A DNA stretch of 64,000 nucleotides from Jaapia argillacea MUCL 33604 (lineage: Eukaryota; Basidiomycota; Agaricomycetes; Jaapiales; Jaapiaceae): the NCBI GenBank assembly GCA_000697665.1, contig KL197720.1, forward strand, positions 161,342 through 225,341, given 5' to 3'. Both the position numbers and the translations under genes were made by a program. This document shows positions 1-11,806 of this stretch, one piece after another; position 1 is the stretch's first letter; every line of letters begins with the position of its first letter. Below the pieces are notes generated by a model. That model did not search any database and had not been told where the DNA came from. It was given only the letters and a program-made list of their open reading frames with translations.

Positions 1-878
1 GGGGGTCTCGGGCTCATTGTGTTGAGGAGGAACGGTGTCGGGAGGGGAATCGGCAGGTTGAGAAGGAGTCGTGGTTGCTTCGGGCAATGAGTCAATGGGT
101 TTATTAGCCAAAGCTACCTCTGCTTTCCTGACGAGGTCCTCCAGTTCCGAAGAAAATTGGTCAATTTGATGTTGTACAGTGGCTTTGACCGTCCGTGAAC
201 CCCTGACCTTTTCCTCGGTTTGCCGCACTGTGGTCTTCATGTGATCGGTGACCGACCTAACCTTCTCCTTTCCCTGCTGATACGCCTCCGTCACACCAGT
301 CTTGACAGCCTGAGCCTTCTCAGCCGTCGCCACCTTTGTTTTCTCTGCAACATCCTCGGTCCCCGAGATCAATCCCATGATCCTGCGCTGCGCGCTATCT
401 ATGGTACTCTTCCCCGAGTCCAGAACTTGTTGGAAAGTGAGGGTGTCCCATTCGTGATCCTCCGCGTATTGAATGAAGGAAACACCGAATGGGACGCGTT
501 CGACGAAGATGTCATGGTAGCCTTCGTTCTGCAGGGCGAGATAGACGCTGCCACCGTAGAACGTCGCAGTAGCTGCTGTCGTGTAGAATATCAGCCGACG
601 GAAGATGCCCTTCTTTTTCTTTGGCGGCTGGGGTGTTGCCTCGGTTGCGAGCCGCTGGGAAACAAATGTCAGTTTTTTTGCACCATGGTGATGGAGCCAT
701 AGAGTATTCTCTAGCAGCAATCCCGACAACACAATGCCTGCTGGATCGAAGGCGTGCCAGCTATTCCCGTGTCCTCCCTTGACTGGAATGAACAAAAACT
801 CACCCTGCGAACGACTCTGACAACGGAGCCAGCATTGCGGGCAGCTGCCTGCCTCGTAACAGGCAGCGCGCGGTACAT
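1..878 (-). CDS. MIC60: MICOS subunit MIC60 (mitofilin), N-terminal part
   Basis: Inner-membrane organiser of mitochondrial crista junctions. The ATG at 878-876 begins a 25-codon exon (804-878) rich in Arg, Ala and Val with no acidic residue, MYRALPVTRQ..., as expected of a mitochondrial presequence. A GTGAGT...CAG intron (655-803) leads into a long exon (654 to the window edge) that stays in frame. That exon starts with a Lys-rich stretch, then one membrane segment (FRRLIFYTTAATATFYGG), then the family's post-membrane motif (YLALQNEGYHDIFVERVPFG). A long helical, charged region follows, probably coiled coil. About 243 residues are present; the rest, including the C-terminal mitofilin signature, lies outside the window. 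The start lies 228 bp from the divergent ATG22-like start, so the two probably share a promoter region. The assignment rests on the membrane segment plus the motif after it. Confidence 0.88.
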
Positions 879-1106
879 TAGAATGTACTGTGCAAGTCCA
901 GGAAATATACCTGAGACTCGGTACGAACAGGAAGGACGCGGTGGGATGGGAGGGTGCGGGATTTTCCGGCCCATAACTTTTCAACCATCATCATCAAGAA
1001 CCGCGCCCAAGGCCTAAGTATGGATGCATATGGCTGCGAAGTCCGGATGGTTCTTTACTTTTCTTTATCATGCTGGGATTCTTGAAGAACTTCTTTCCTA
1101 TCTTTC
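879..1106. promoter_or_regulatory. Divergent intergenic region MIC60 / ATG22-like
   Basis: These 228 bp separate the two opposite start codons and must hold both promoters and 5' leaders. I see no clear TATA box; a T-rich tract with several CTTTC-type repeats lies just before the plus-strand start. Confidence 0.5.
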
Positions 1107-3596
1107 ATGACTATGTCGGAAACCGAGCTTGAACGAGACAAGAAACTGGGCGACACCACTCAGTCCGTTCTTGAGGAGCCATCTCGACCATTCATCACCA
1201 CACGTTTAGAGCTGTGGACCTTTTATCTCTACTATGTTGTACGTGCCAAGTTAATCAAACGAAATCTTCAATCAACCCAAACTCCTTGAAGGGGAACAAT
1301 GGCTTGTCAGGCTTCAACTTTGGTCCCTCACAATTCCAGAATCTCCTCTATCTTGCGGGGTATGACCCAAGTCAACCCCCGTTTTCTGCACCGTGTACTG
1401 GGGATACCGGATGCGTGCTCCCCTACCTGGGAAAGGTTCGAGATAGTGTGTATTCTCGTTTGCCTACCCTGTTAAGTCCTGAGCTCCTGGCATATTTTGA
1501 TAGTCAACTCCATCGTTCTGCTCACGAATGGAATAAGTTTTGCCATCCAAGCAGCATTGATCATCATTGTTGGTGCATGGGCTGACTACGGTCGTTGGAG
1601 GGAGGTTTCCGTTCGTCACAGTCCAACTTTTCCCTTTGTACTTACCTGGTATACAGACCCAATATCACCATTTTCTTCACGATCGTTGCTGTGGCAGTAT
1701 CTTTCGCTTGGCTTGGGGTTGAGAAACCATCCCAATGGCAAGCAGGCATCGCTCTGTATATCCTTGGTCGTAAGCAGCTGCAGTTCCAGATTGGCTTATA
1801 CTGACGTCGTAGTATGCTTCCTCGCTATTCATTAGTGATTACCTATCAAGTAATTTTTGCCCACTTGTTACCCCAGCTTTTTGGTGGCTAAAAACGATGT
1901 AGATGACCCTTACATTTTGGACCGCCGCATTCCCTGGTTTGGCACGGGATCTTCCCGAGGTTCAAAGCTCTGCCTCGCTTACATCTGATGGCTCTCAGCC
2001 GTACGGCTCACTCTACTTCTATTCTCCATCTCACTGACATGGTCATCATCAAAGGGTCGAGGATCACGCAAACTTCGAGTCTCTGCAGCGCAACCGCATC
2101 TCAAATGTCTCCTTCGCAGTATCCTCCGCTGGCGAGATCCTAATTCTCGCAGTGATGGTCGGCATATTGAAAGGTCTGAAATCCGATGCCAGTACGGAGA
2201 ATAATACCAAGGCTTTTAGCGTCCTCATTGCATTTTCTGGCGCCGTCTGGTGTGAGTCTCCTCCACCCCTTCGTTCGATCATTATTCAGATTGATATCAA
2301 TCCCTCAGTGCTTTGCGCCTTGCCCTGGTTTTTCTTCGAGCAACGTCGACCTGGACTTGCGTTACCGCCAAGCGCGTCTCTCTTGACGATTGGCTTTAAA
2401 CAAACATACGTCGCATTGCGTGAATGTATGAAGTTGAAGCAAACCTTTCTGTATCTCATTTTCTATTTTCTCATGTCAGTTATCCAAGTGTATCCCCTCC
2501 CACCCATATTGATGCTGACTCGGCCTTATCAGGGGAGATGTGTTGAACACCACCGTGTTCGTCGCCACATATTCGTATATTTGTGCGTTTAACCTGAGCC
2601 CCGTTCTTCCACCACAGGACGGTGATTGGTACTCTCCAGAACAGGTATTTTGGTTTGAATTGGGGTAAAACCCTTGTCCTGATGAGTTGTAACAGTGTCG
2701 TTGCTTATTCGACGCTGCAACTCACGCTACTCCTGATTGTTGGTATCGTGGCGCAAGGCCTCGGGATCTAGTATGTGTTCTCATCACTCCGCCGATACAA
2801 CATGCTCAGCATTCGCACAGCCTATTCTGGCTTGTGCAGAAACGGTTTAGGATATCTACCAAAGCGGTGAGCTACTCTTGATATCGATTTCGAACCCGTC
2901 ACACTCATACAGATGCGCATTTTCTTCTCAGATGCTCACATTCAACGTATTCTGGATCTTAGTAAGTCCCACTTCCAAAAACACATAGTCACCGAATGAT
3001 ACAAATCGACCCACCAGATCCTCACCATCTGGGGCCTCATTGGCGTCCACACAGACAAGTTCGGCTTCAAGCACGTCTGGGAGATCTGGTTCGTTCATCA
3101 TAGTCCCCTCCCTATCTATCGCAAAAGTCTGCAACTCTTCATGCAGGTTGTACCAAGCATTCTATGGGTTGATGGTGTGCCCCTGGTACGCATACAGCCA
3201 AACGATGATAAGTGAGGTATCGCCTCTTCCTCAAATGTTCTTGTTCTTTGCGTTGTTCTCTGTCGTATGTGCCTCGCAGTCCTGAGTCAGTTCATCCGTC
3301 TCACAATGTGACCCCTTCAGATTGGGAAGACATCTGCTTTCATCGGTCCTTTCGTCTCATCGGCAATTATCACGGCTTCCAACAACAACGATAATATGCC
3401 ATTCGCATTCCTGTTTGGCCTGTATGTGCTGTTTCCTTTTCTTACTCGGACACTGGCTGATACTTGCTGTAGCGGCACTCTGAGCACAGTTTTTCTCATT
3501 CTGGTGGACGTTCGTAAGAGCCGTAAGGAATGCGAAGCTTTCGTTGCGGCTGAAGCGCAAAGAGACGCCTTCAAATTCGGGAAGGACCTGATGTAG
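1107..3596 (+). CDS. ATG22: ATG22-like vacuolar effluxer (MFS), many exons
   Basis: Membrane transporter of the Atg22 family, which exports amino acids from the vacuole after autophagic breakdown. Joined exons give an N-terminal Glu/Ser-rich tail, then LELWTFYLYYV|GNNGLSGFN with the first intron in the first helix. A luminal Cys-containing loop follows (GDTGCVLPY), then repeated hydrophobic helices, for example VLLTNGISFAIQAALIII. Later come the family-typical block RISNVSFAVSSAGEILILAV, the FGFKHVWEIW segment and WYAYSQTMISEVSPLPQMF. The C-terminal tail is charged and ends KDLM followed by TAG (3594-3596). About ten exons are separated by short GT-AG introns. The first Met is at 1107; a second, two codons later, is equally usable. 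The family call is firm; the vacuolar amino-acid role is transferred from yeast. Confidence 0.85.
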
Positions 3597-3841
3597 AATG
3601 AAGATGGAAGGTATATAAATAACATTGAAGTCCATGCTCATTAGGATCTACATCGTGCTGAATGGCTATCTACAGGAGGGGGGAATTGTAATACATCTAA
3701 AACGAAAGTTGAGTGAAACTGAGAAAGAAATACTGAAGACAATAACGATGTTGAAGCTGCTGCTTTCCGCATGAACCCCCATATTAACCAATCGAATGGC
3801 TGAATTATCGTACTGGGCTGGAAGGAAGGTTGGGAGAAGGT

Positions 3842-6688
3842 TCAATAGCCACCAGAGGCGAGGGATAAATTCTCCATCGCAAGGCCCAAAGGATCTTGAA
3901 TCGCGTTGGCCTGAGCGGCGGCTGCAGACTCAAGCCCAGCAGCAGCCCCTCCACCTCGGAAGAATACTTCGGGACTGGTGCATGCTGCGACGGCGCGACG
4001 CATATGAGTCGTTAGGAACGACAATCCGACTTGGTACGCAGCTAATTAGGTTCCGAATGAGCAAAGGACATTAAGTGAGGTAGAGAAGGAGCGCACCATT
4101 CATCCATCCAAAACCTTCTCGAGGGACCATCTTGAAATCGATACCTTGATTTCCATACTCGGCATCCACTAGATGGGAAAGTTTCACCGCATCGAACTGA
4201 GATAACGTCAGCCCCGAACGACCAGTAGAGGGGGATAGAAGTACCTTCTCAGGGACAACACCGTTGAAATCGACGAAAGCAGTTGTCATCCTACAGGAAT
4301 CGTCAGGCTGAAAACTTAAAGGAGAGGGGCCATGAACATACATATACAAGAATCGGTAAGAAAGCCTTTGAGCCTCTTCCAGATAACCATATCGTTCCAA
4401 TCCGACCCATGTCATGATTTGATGTGGTGGCCTAGCATACAGTCAGCGGATATAGTAAAAGACATCAAGAAAGGCAAGTACCAGGCGTATCTAAAGCAAT
4501 GAGAGTATCAGCAACCATACTCAGAGGTCGACCAAGCGAACAAAGATACTCACGGATAGTCCCACTGTCGATTAGGACGATCAAGGGAGATTTTACCTCG
4601 CGACTCTTCAGTTCCTGATACCAACCCACCCAACACTTCGAACTTCTTCATCGAGTTGGCGCTGTCCAAATGGTCTTGCATCAGCAAAGGTTGAACGAAT
4701 CGTAGAATCAAGGACGACGTACACAAGTTTCCAAGCCTGCTCCTCGCTCGCACATCCAGCCCACAACGCCCAAAACGCTGTCACACTCTCATACAAACTC
4801 TGCTTCTCTTGCGCCGTATCATAATCGAAATAAAGACTCTTGCTCTCGTTCCACAAATACTTGTCAATCATCGCCTGTCTCCATTCCGCTCTGTCAAACC
4901 ACTCCTGACTCGTCTGTGGCCTTCTCTTCGAGCTCTCTCGATGAGGGTTCTTGTAAGACTCAACAGTCACGGGGAAAGGAGCCAGATCAAAGTCTTCCTC
5001 CAACTCCAACTCGTCATCAAACACCTCCCTAATAGCCGTCCCAATATCAATCTCATACTTGTACAACAACGCCTGGAGATCGATAGTTCCGAGGTTCGCG
5101 CATCGCTTCTCGAATCGATACGTCGTGTCGTGTCCACTCTCACGAACAGCGCGATCGTGCAAGAAATACTCGTCCAAATCGGGCTCCTTGATGAGTCCCT
5201 CATTATACTTTTCGCTAAACTCCAGAACAGATAAACCGTTTTTGTGAGCAAAAGGCTCGAGGATGTGGGTGAAATGAGTGGCTTCGGTTTCAGGTGGGAT
5301 ACCGAGACCGTCTGGTCTGAATCTACTGAGACCAGTCTTGGGATCCATGCGAGGTTCGGCAACCCAAATCGTGTGGTATTCCTTGATCGCGGCTTGGATG
5401 GCGCGCTTCAACCATTGCCGATTGGCGGCCATATCAGAGCGATCCAGTTGGTTGTAGATTTGGAGAGCCATGTCGGTAAGGAATGGAGGTTGGGTTCGGC
5501 AGAGGTAGTACGATCGGCTCCCATTGAGAATTTTGCCATAATGTTTGATTTCGAAGATGAAGTGCTCAACCATCCCTTTGGCCATGTTAACATAGCCGTC
5601 GACGAGTAAGCCAAGACTGATGAAGTATGAATCCCAGTTATAAAGCTGTGGGTAAAGAGATGATCAACATTATCCCAAAATTCAAAGACTTGCTTAACCC
5701 ACCTCGTTGAATCGCGCTCCAGGGACGATGAAAGGGATACCCTTCAGTGTCTTTCCGCCCCTGCCGTCGTCAACCTCGTTCATAGCCAGTGCCAAGATAC
5801 CAGGCTTTCCATTCAAGCTCTTCACAAATTGTGGGTCATCAGGCTTCGCGGGCAACATCTGAACATCGAGATTCAAATGAGGCTTGTCTCTTGCGACGCT
5901 TCGATAGTATTCTGCCATCTTTGGTTCGCCGTGCGGGACGTAGATACGAGGATTAATGCGACCGGTTCGGTTTTTGGGGTCGGCACAGATGATTTCGAGG
6001 CCATCACCATCGATTCGACGAGTTAAGGAGTGCCAGAACGAGTTTTTGATCATGCGTGAGAGACGGTCGACGGGATTTTCTGTGAGACGCGCTTCATCGA
6101 GAACGATGCGTTTCCTGTTGTGATCTCTGGCTAGGGCAAGTTCCTGGAGAAGATTGGACAGCATATACGTTCCCTGAAAGGATAATCGAGAGGATCGTGA
6201 GCGATCGTGAGTGGCCCTTAGGATGCATGGGCGATGGGACGTACTCGAATGTCAAAGCTTTTATAACCATTGCTGGTGGCCGTACCCAAGGCCATCAACT
6301 TTGGACCAGCATCGGTGATACTGATCTGGAAATCGCCATCAGTGTCTTCTTGCTCAAGAACGACACGGATAGTCTCCTCGACGTCGATGAGGAAGCGTCT
6401 AGGAGCTGTTGGCTTTTCGTCGTGGGACATCCTCCGGCGCCTCATATGCCAGTCCTCTTGGAACGCGGGAGGTCTTTTGGGATTGTACCCATGCATTTGC
6501 GACTTGAAAGAGGACGTTCAGCCGACGGACTGGGATGGATCAAAGACAACACCACTGACCTGGCTGTATGCCCTGGTTCGATTGTGGTAGTCTTTGTCCC
6601 CATAATACGCCGCGGCATCGACGTGTGTGGGTTTGAGGTCGTGCTCGTCATAGAACGCCGCGGCGGCGGCGCTGACCACAGGTGGCAT
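3842..6688 (-). CDS. NTH1: Neutral (cytosolic) trehalase, GH37
   Basis: Hydrolyses the stress and storage sugar trehalose to two glucoses in the cytosol. The start at 6688 gives [20 protein letters not shown]. The second exon carries RRRRMSHDE, a protein kinase A consensus (RRxS type), followed by the calcium-binding loop [16 protein letters not shown], both typical of fungal neutral trehalases. The catalytic domain shows [20 protein letters not shown] and the trehalase signature RPNRQWDYP...GWPP. The conserved C-terminal block [11 protein letters not shown] is split by an intron (near 4030-4070) and continues [20 protein letters not shown] to a Gly/Ala-rich tail ending SGGY. There is no signal peptide, as expected for the neutral enzyme. 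About seven exons. PKA control is inferred from the motif and from known family behaviour. Confidence 0.93.
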
Positions 6689-8304
6689 TATGGAGTGAAA
6701 GTGGGTGGAGATTGAAGGAGTGGTATGTTTGGGTTGGTGAGAGGAATGCGGGGTAGAGAAATGTATGGTTATTCGCGGCGTACCCCAGGTCTTTTAGGTT
6801 GGTGACCAAGGTGAAATGTTCCCGTGAATGTGAAACTGTGAAATGGCTGAGAACACGACCCTGACAGATTTGGACAGGAGGCGCAGGCGAAGCTCTGATG
6901 CAGTTCGGTGTTCTGAAACGCTAATCAGCTTCTTGTCGTTCACCAGTTTGTGAGCAGATATATGCGACGGGTTCAAAGGCAAAGGGATGAAAGAAAAGTG
7001 CAGGACGAAATAAACATCAGTTAAAAGAACGTCATTTTGTGTGTCGGCACGCTGTTCCGAACCAGGACCGAACTCTTCGACTTACAACAGCTCAAATTTG
7101 GCGAAATAATCGCTCCGACCGCCTTGTTCTTAGCGATATGACTGCTTGTTGATTGAGTGCTGTCGTCGTCGTCCAATCTGTAATATCTTGGGGGGTCTCG
7201 TGAGGTTCAAGCACAAGATCCTTGCACTGCTAGCCTTTATCTGTCGACATTGCACAATCACTGGCCGTTTGATCCGTCTTTACCTCAATGGCTGGCGATC
7301 ACTAAAGGATCATTGACTTCTTCCCATGTGCTGGATACCGATCTCCTCAAAAAGTTTATTTCATCTCAGAACTCGGTCCTTGTTGACTTTGACGCCCACG
7401 GTCGTGCCTTGGTCCCGGTGGTTTCTGAGGGTTTCTCAGTCAGCTCGTCCGGCTGCTACCCGCACCGACTTGGTGATCTCCCATGCTTTGCCGTACGTGA
7501 GTTGACCCACAAGATATCTCACAAGACGGAGACCCGTTTTCTTGTGGAGATTATTTTGGAGTAACTCCCCCGTGCTCTGGTCACTACGGCGGAGCAACTG
7601 CTATGTAACAGACCCGCCACGGTCATGCTCAGGTCTTCCACTCGGTACCAGGGTTCCTTCCTTCGTCTTCGGCTCGTGTGGCAGAACATCCCAGGCGCTC
7701 AAAGTTCTGGGTGCGCCACTCCCACTCCCTATCTTGACGTCAACACCACTGATCCCCCGATCTTCTGGAAATTATCTTCAGTAAACTCGCTGAGCGATGG
7801 GGCTAAATGAAAGGTGGCGATGCACCCGACAACTCGTTATCTACAGTTTGAATCGCCTAAGCTGCTTTATCTGAACAAGAAGCTTGGGGTATCGGCACCG
7901 ACGTAAAGATATCTCGCTGTTTTATGGAGTCTACAAATGTCGGCGACATGGTGGGCCTAGCAATCGTGCAAATTTTCCTAGGTACAGTACGAACCGGAAT
8001 GTTCTTTCGGTGCTCATTTTTCGACATCGGTGGAGTTTCTACGCGTTCCATTCTATCCATCGAAATTCTCCATTACTCTTGTAAACTCGCTGTCTCTATT
8101 CCTGCGTACCTCATAATGGCAGCTTCTCGTTCAATCCAGTTTCCACTCAAGAGATCGTATATCCTGTAAAAGTGTGATACAAAACATCTGGGGTACACGA
8201 TTACGATTGTTACAGGCGTATGCTACTGCTAAACTACGGCGTTGAGAAAGATCAGAAGAAAAAGATGACACAAATTCAATCCAACAAAACACTTGGTACC
8301 TTCC
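6689..8304. other. Intergenic, no supported gene
   Basis: About 1.6 kb upstream of the trehalase start and beyond the 3' end of the opsin-related gene. It must include the trehalase promoter. A plus-strand open stretch at 7250-7564 lacks an ATG, has no recognisable family and is not extended by splice signals, so I do not call it a gene. 7560-8170 looks like degraded, non-repetitive sequence. Confidence 0.5.
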
Positions 8305-9415
8305 TCAAACCCGAGCTGCGCCACCAGGTGCGCCCACCCCATTAGCAGTACCAACGTTGGCACCTCCCACACCCGTATTCCCAACACCATGTCCTCCAAC
8401 ACCAGGTCCCGTAGCACCAGTAACCCCACCCCCAGATCCTCTCATCGTATCACCCGATACCCTCCCATAATCCGTAGGCTTCCCACTCGACAACCCAAAC
8501 GTATTATATTCCACATTCCTCAACCTCCAAGTGTGGAACAGCAAAAACAGAGGTGCTGCACACAGGTCGAGTATGCCGTACCAAATCATCTCGCCTGTGG
8601 GGCCAATTCTGTTGGAACCTTCGGAGAGGGCCCAGGCGACGGGGTAAAGAAGGAAGATGAAGGAGAGGAAGCTAGATCCTGCGAGGAAGTTGGTGCGGAC
8701 TGGAGCTCCTGCGGAGAAGTTCGAAGTGCGGCCGTGACCAAGGAAAGCCCACCTGTGAATAATCGCCTTCGTCAGAGATAATTTGCTGGAATATAATGAA
8801 GGAAACTCACCAGACGTATATGAGCGATGCAACGCCGAAAACGAAATACCCCCACTTGTAGCGTGTCGGGGTCAGTGCGCCAACAAGGCCCATTATAACC
8901 GTCACGTCGATCATAAACATTGCAACGGCAATATCACCTGGTGCGAGTCCGGAGGCGAGGAAAAGCAGGAGGAGGAGGAGAGGCGCGTTGATGAACCATT
9001 GGATATATCGAACAAACTACAAAGATATCTCAGTGAGAATTGCATGGACGCTTGGGAATTTGAAAGCCGACTCACCCAGATTTGACGAGTGCCAAACCGA
9101 CCAGCGCGAGCCCATTCGACCTGAACGGGAGTCGCACCGAGGTCAGAAGCCATTGAATAGTAAGCGATGGCTCCGACGGTGAGTATGATGATAGGAATCT
9201 GGTGGAAGAGGCGCTGTCCTCTCGGCCTCTAGAAAACATCATCAAAAAGCGAATACCACCACAAAGTCAGACAGACTCACCCGTAGCGACCAGAAAATGA
9301 AGATCAAATCAGTCAGGAGGAAAATCGCAAAGACTGCCCATAGCCAGTCTGACGTATGCTGCGTGATGTGAATGTTTGCATTGGGGGGGTTAACCCCGAG
9401 TGAGCCTCCAGCCAT
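8305..9415 (-). CDS. Opsin-related membrane protein (HSP30/MRH1/YRO2 type)
   Basis: Seven-helix protein of the fungal bacteriorhodopsin fold. The ATG at 9415 gives MAGGSLGVNPPNANIHITQH, then helix A (DWLWAVFAIFLLTDLIFIFW). Exon 2 holds RPRGQRLFHQIP and SMASDLGATPVQVEWARAG; exon 3 holds RYIQWFINAPLLLLLLF and MFMIDVTVIMGLVGAL; exon 4 holds EGSNRIGPTGEMIWYGILDL. In helix G the position normally held by the retinal-binding Lys lies in LDLCAAPLF, so Ala replaces Lys and no Schiff base can form there. The C-terminus is a Gly/Val-rich low-complexity tail ending GAARV. Such lysine-less opsins are plasma-membrane, often stress-induced proteins in fungi; their exact role is unsettled. Four exons; the splice sites at 9281 (CGG|GTGAGT) and around 9230 fit well. 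Confidence 0.87.
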
Positions 9416-10259
9416 TTCGATGTTGGGCACAAAGAAGCTGGGAATGTAATGGAGGTGGTTGAGGAGGATGTGAGAGACTCGATGGGGATCGGTATCAACC
9501 TGGGGAGGGGGTTCTTATAGTATTTCCGTGGAGGATTTAATGATAACCCGTGCCAGCCCTTGCGTCAGACGGTTCTCTGCATGAGAATGAGTAAGGGATC
9601 TGCAGGGGAATGGCTATGTCAGACTCGCATCTTATGACGAACGGTTAACATCGAACGTTCTCGATGTGTGGATTAGAAGGATCGAAGCCGTAGATTGGCT
9701 TTCAGAAACATATACTGGTTGGAGATATCGAGCTTCGGGCAGCCTTGCTGATAGTGGTTTCGGCCTATAGGAGTGAATTGGAAGCCGAAGTCGATCGCCT
9801 CCTGCCACGTAGGTCTTCGGGGTCGGATTAATGACGCTTGAATGACGATAGACTAGGATAGCGAATCTTGGGACGCTTGAACAGCGAAACCCGGGAATTC
9901 GGGGAAGGGTGGAGAGTGAGTAAATAGCGAAGCATCTTGTGCTTCGGGAAAGGGTTACTGAACAGCAAGAACTTTCGAGGACGGTCACCGAAGAGTAGAG
10001 CCGCGACCTCTCAATGACGACACACGTTACCGGCGTCACGGAGGTTAGTCCCGTCACGGAGAACTTGCTAGAATTTGCCGATTTGGATTCCGTCCCTCTA
10101 TCCAAGTGATGAGCGGCATGGGGAAAGATCATATAGCCTATAAGTACAGTATGTTTGCCAGAATCAGCCACTCAAAGGAAACTACCCAGAACATAAGAAA
10201 AGCACGTCACCAGATACAAGTTATCGTGTGGTGACGCGATGCGAGTCTTGATTCAGTGT
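9416..10259. promoter_or_regulatory. Upstream region of the opsin-related gene
   Basis: About 840 bp between the opsin-related start and the velvet gene's stop, both on the minus strand. It holds a perfect heat-shock-element-like dyad GAACGTTC (9653-9660) about 240 bp before the start, a repeated CGTCACGGAG (about 10033 and 10051) and a repeated GACGCTTGAA (about 9834 and 9875). A 179-codon open frame on the minus strand (9632-10171) lacks an ATG at its 5' end and resembles nothing known, so it is not called as a gene. Confidence 0.35.
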
Positions 10260-11592
10260 CTACCTGTATGTCGCCCATTCGTCTTCCAGTAATGGCTCAA
10301 CATCAGGAGAAGGCTGCAAATCACCTAGCGTGAGATGTGGGCTGATATCAGGACTGGGTGGCCCGACCCTGCGCCGTTTGCGCTCTGAGTCCCTGAGGTT
10401 TGCGCGGATTCCCCACCGGGTGATGTGCTAGAATGGTATGGTAAAGCTCGATTCCAAACAGTCTGACATCCATGATACACACCTTGGTTAAAGCGGTGGA
10501 TGGGGGTAAACCAGGAAAGTCTTTGGTGGAATACACTCGAAAAGATCCCCCGAAGCACTCTGCTAATATCGGTAAATCTTCAGGACCGTTACTTTCGGTC
10601 CTTGCATAGATGTCAAAATAGCGATATCGAAGGACGAAAGTTCCTGTCATCTTCACTGCAAGATCCTATGGCAGACGCCATTCAGTTGGGCCAATAGGTG
10701 AAGGGTATGGAAGTTACGGACAGGGAAGATCAGCATTAGTCGGTTCTTTCCTTGGTATTCAATGTCAACCGCCTCTGCGAAGGTCGTCCCCGATAAAGCA
10801 TGTGTACATTTGAGACTTTCTCGCAGTGTGTACCCTCCGAATTGTCCAACGACATCATCATCGGGAATTGACGGCCGGAGAGTAGGATCGAAGTTGGGTG
10901 TTTGTTCGAGAGGAGATGGCAAGAAGGGAGCTCGAGGAGCAAGCGGATTGGGAATGGTTGAACCAGATGGGACGTGATAGGCTGGACGATTTTGATATGA
11001 CATTTCAAGGTCAATATCTGTTGGACTCAAGAGGGTGGTAGAAGACGAGAAGTTGTACGGTTGGTGGCCCATAGTTGGAAAGGATTGGCCGTAAGCCTGG
11101 GTGGAGGATCCAACGCTCGCGGGTTGGGAATGATACCTGGAGCGATTCCGCCCACCAGAATAAGCCGACCATTCTGGCGAATCAGGTGGGGGAACAGGAA
11201 ACAGGTCGATATGACATATGCGACCACCGTTTTGCGAATTACTAGCGGTCGAGTGTCAGATCGATCCGAGGAGTTGGTGGGAGGACTGCTCACCCGTGGT
11301 CTTCAATCTCGACCTCAACTTCTCTATCTGTACCAAGATTATAGACGCGGTAGAGCTTCAGCTCGACTACAGGAGGAGGATCTAGTGGTCTTCTGTCCTT
11401 CCTCGCGTATCTAAAAGAAGCATTATTAACCCAAGATCTCAAAGGACGATGAGCAGGAGCGCACTTGCGGCCGAGCTTGGCCTGCTGGATCTCAGACAGG
11501 GTAGCGCGGACTGTCTGGCCGGTATACTCTCCCTGGATGAAGTGGACTGGTTGTCCAATGACCGATGCAGCGGCGTGAGTAGACCTGGACAT
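10260..11592 (-). CDS. Velvet-domain transcriptional regulator
   Basis: Velvet proteins are NF-kB-like DNA-binding regulators of fungal development and secondary metabolism. Exon 1 begins at ATG 11592 (MSRSTHAAASVIGQPVHF). A GTGCGC...TTTTAG intron brings LGRK next to YARKDRRPLDPPP, the hallmark motif of the fold. Next come VVELKLYRVYNLGTDREVEV and, after another intron, GRICHIDLFPVP. A Ser/Gln/Pro-rich insert separates this from the second half, GGYTLRESLKCTHAL, YQGKNRLMLIFP|DLAVKMTGTFVLRYRYFDI and FRVYSTKDFPGLPPSTALTK. The last exon adds WGIRANLRDSERKRRRVG, which contains a basic nuclear-localisation-like cluster, and ends EDEWATYR with TAG at 10260-10262. The split domain with a linker recalls VelB, while the tail after the domain recalls VeA; I leave the subclass open. 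An ATG two codons upstream is an alternative start. Confidence 0.88.
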
Positions 11593-11806
11593 CTGCATGA
11601 ATGATAAAAGCCCAATCGAAATGTTCAATGTGGGGGTGAAGAGGTGAGCCTGGTTCCGGGAACTCGTCCTTGCAGGCGGATTATATTGGGCAAGCAAAGT
11701 CAGCTAGTCTAAGTCCAGTCCACAAGCCTCGCTTCACTACACGTGCACTTGGTCGCGGAATATTTATGGTAATCGCGCCAACGATAAGTCCGCTTGTTCG
11801 CCCCCC
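11593..11806. promoter_or_regulatory. Divergent intergenic region velvet / hydrolase
   Basis: 214 bp separate the two opposite start codons. No obvious TATA box or repeated operator is seen. An untranslated leader exon for the velvet gene may lie here, because CATGCAG directly precedes its ATG and could be a splice acceptor. Confidence 0.35.

Noticed and set aside
220-702. 160-codon open frame on the plus strand
   Set aside because: It is the antisense shadow of the MIC60 exon.
7250-7564. 104-codon plus-strand frame
   Set aside because: No ATG start, no family and no adjoining exons.
9632-10171. 179-codon minus-strand frame
   Set aside because: No ATG at its 5' end, Arg/Ser/Thr-biased, no motif, and it lies in the promoter of the opsin-related gene.
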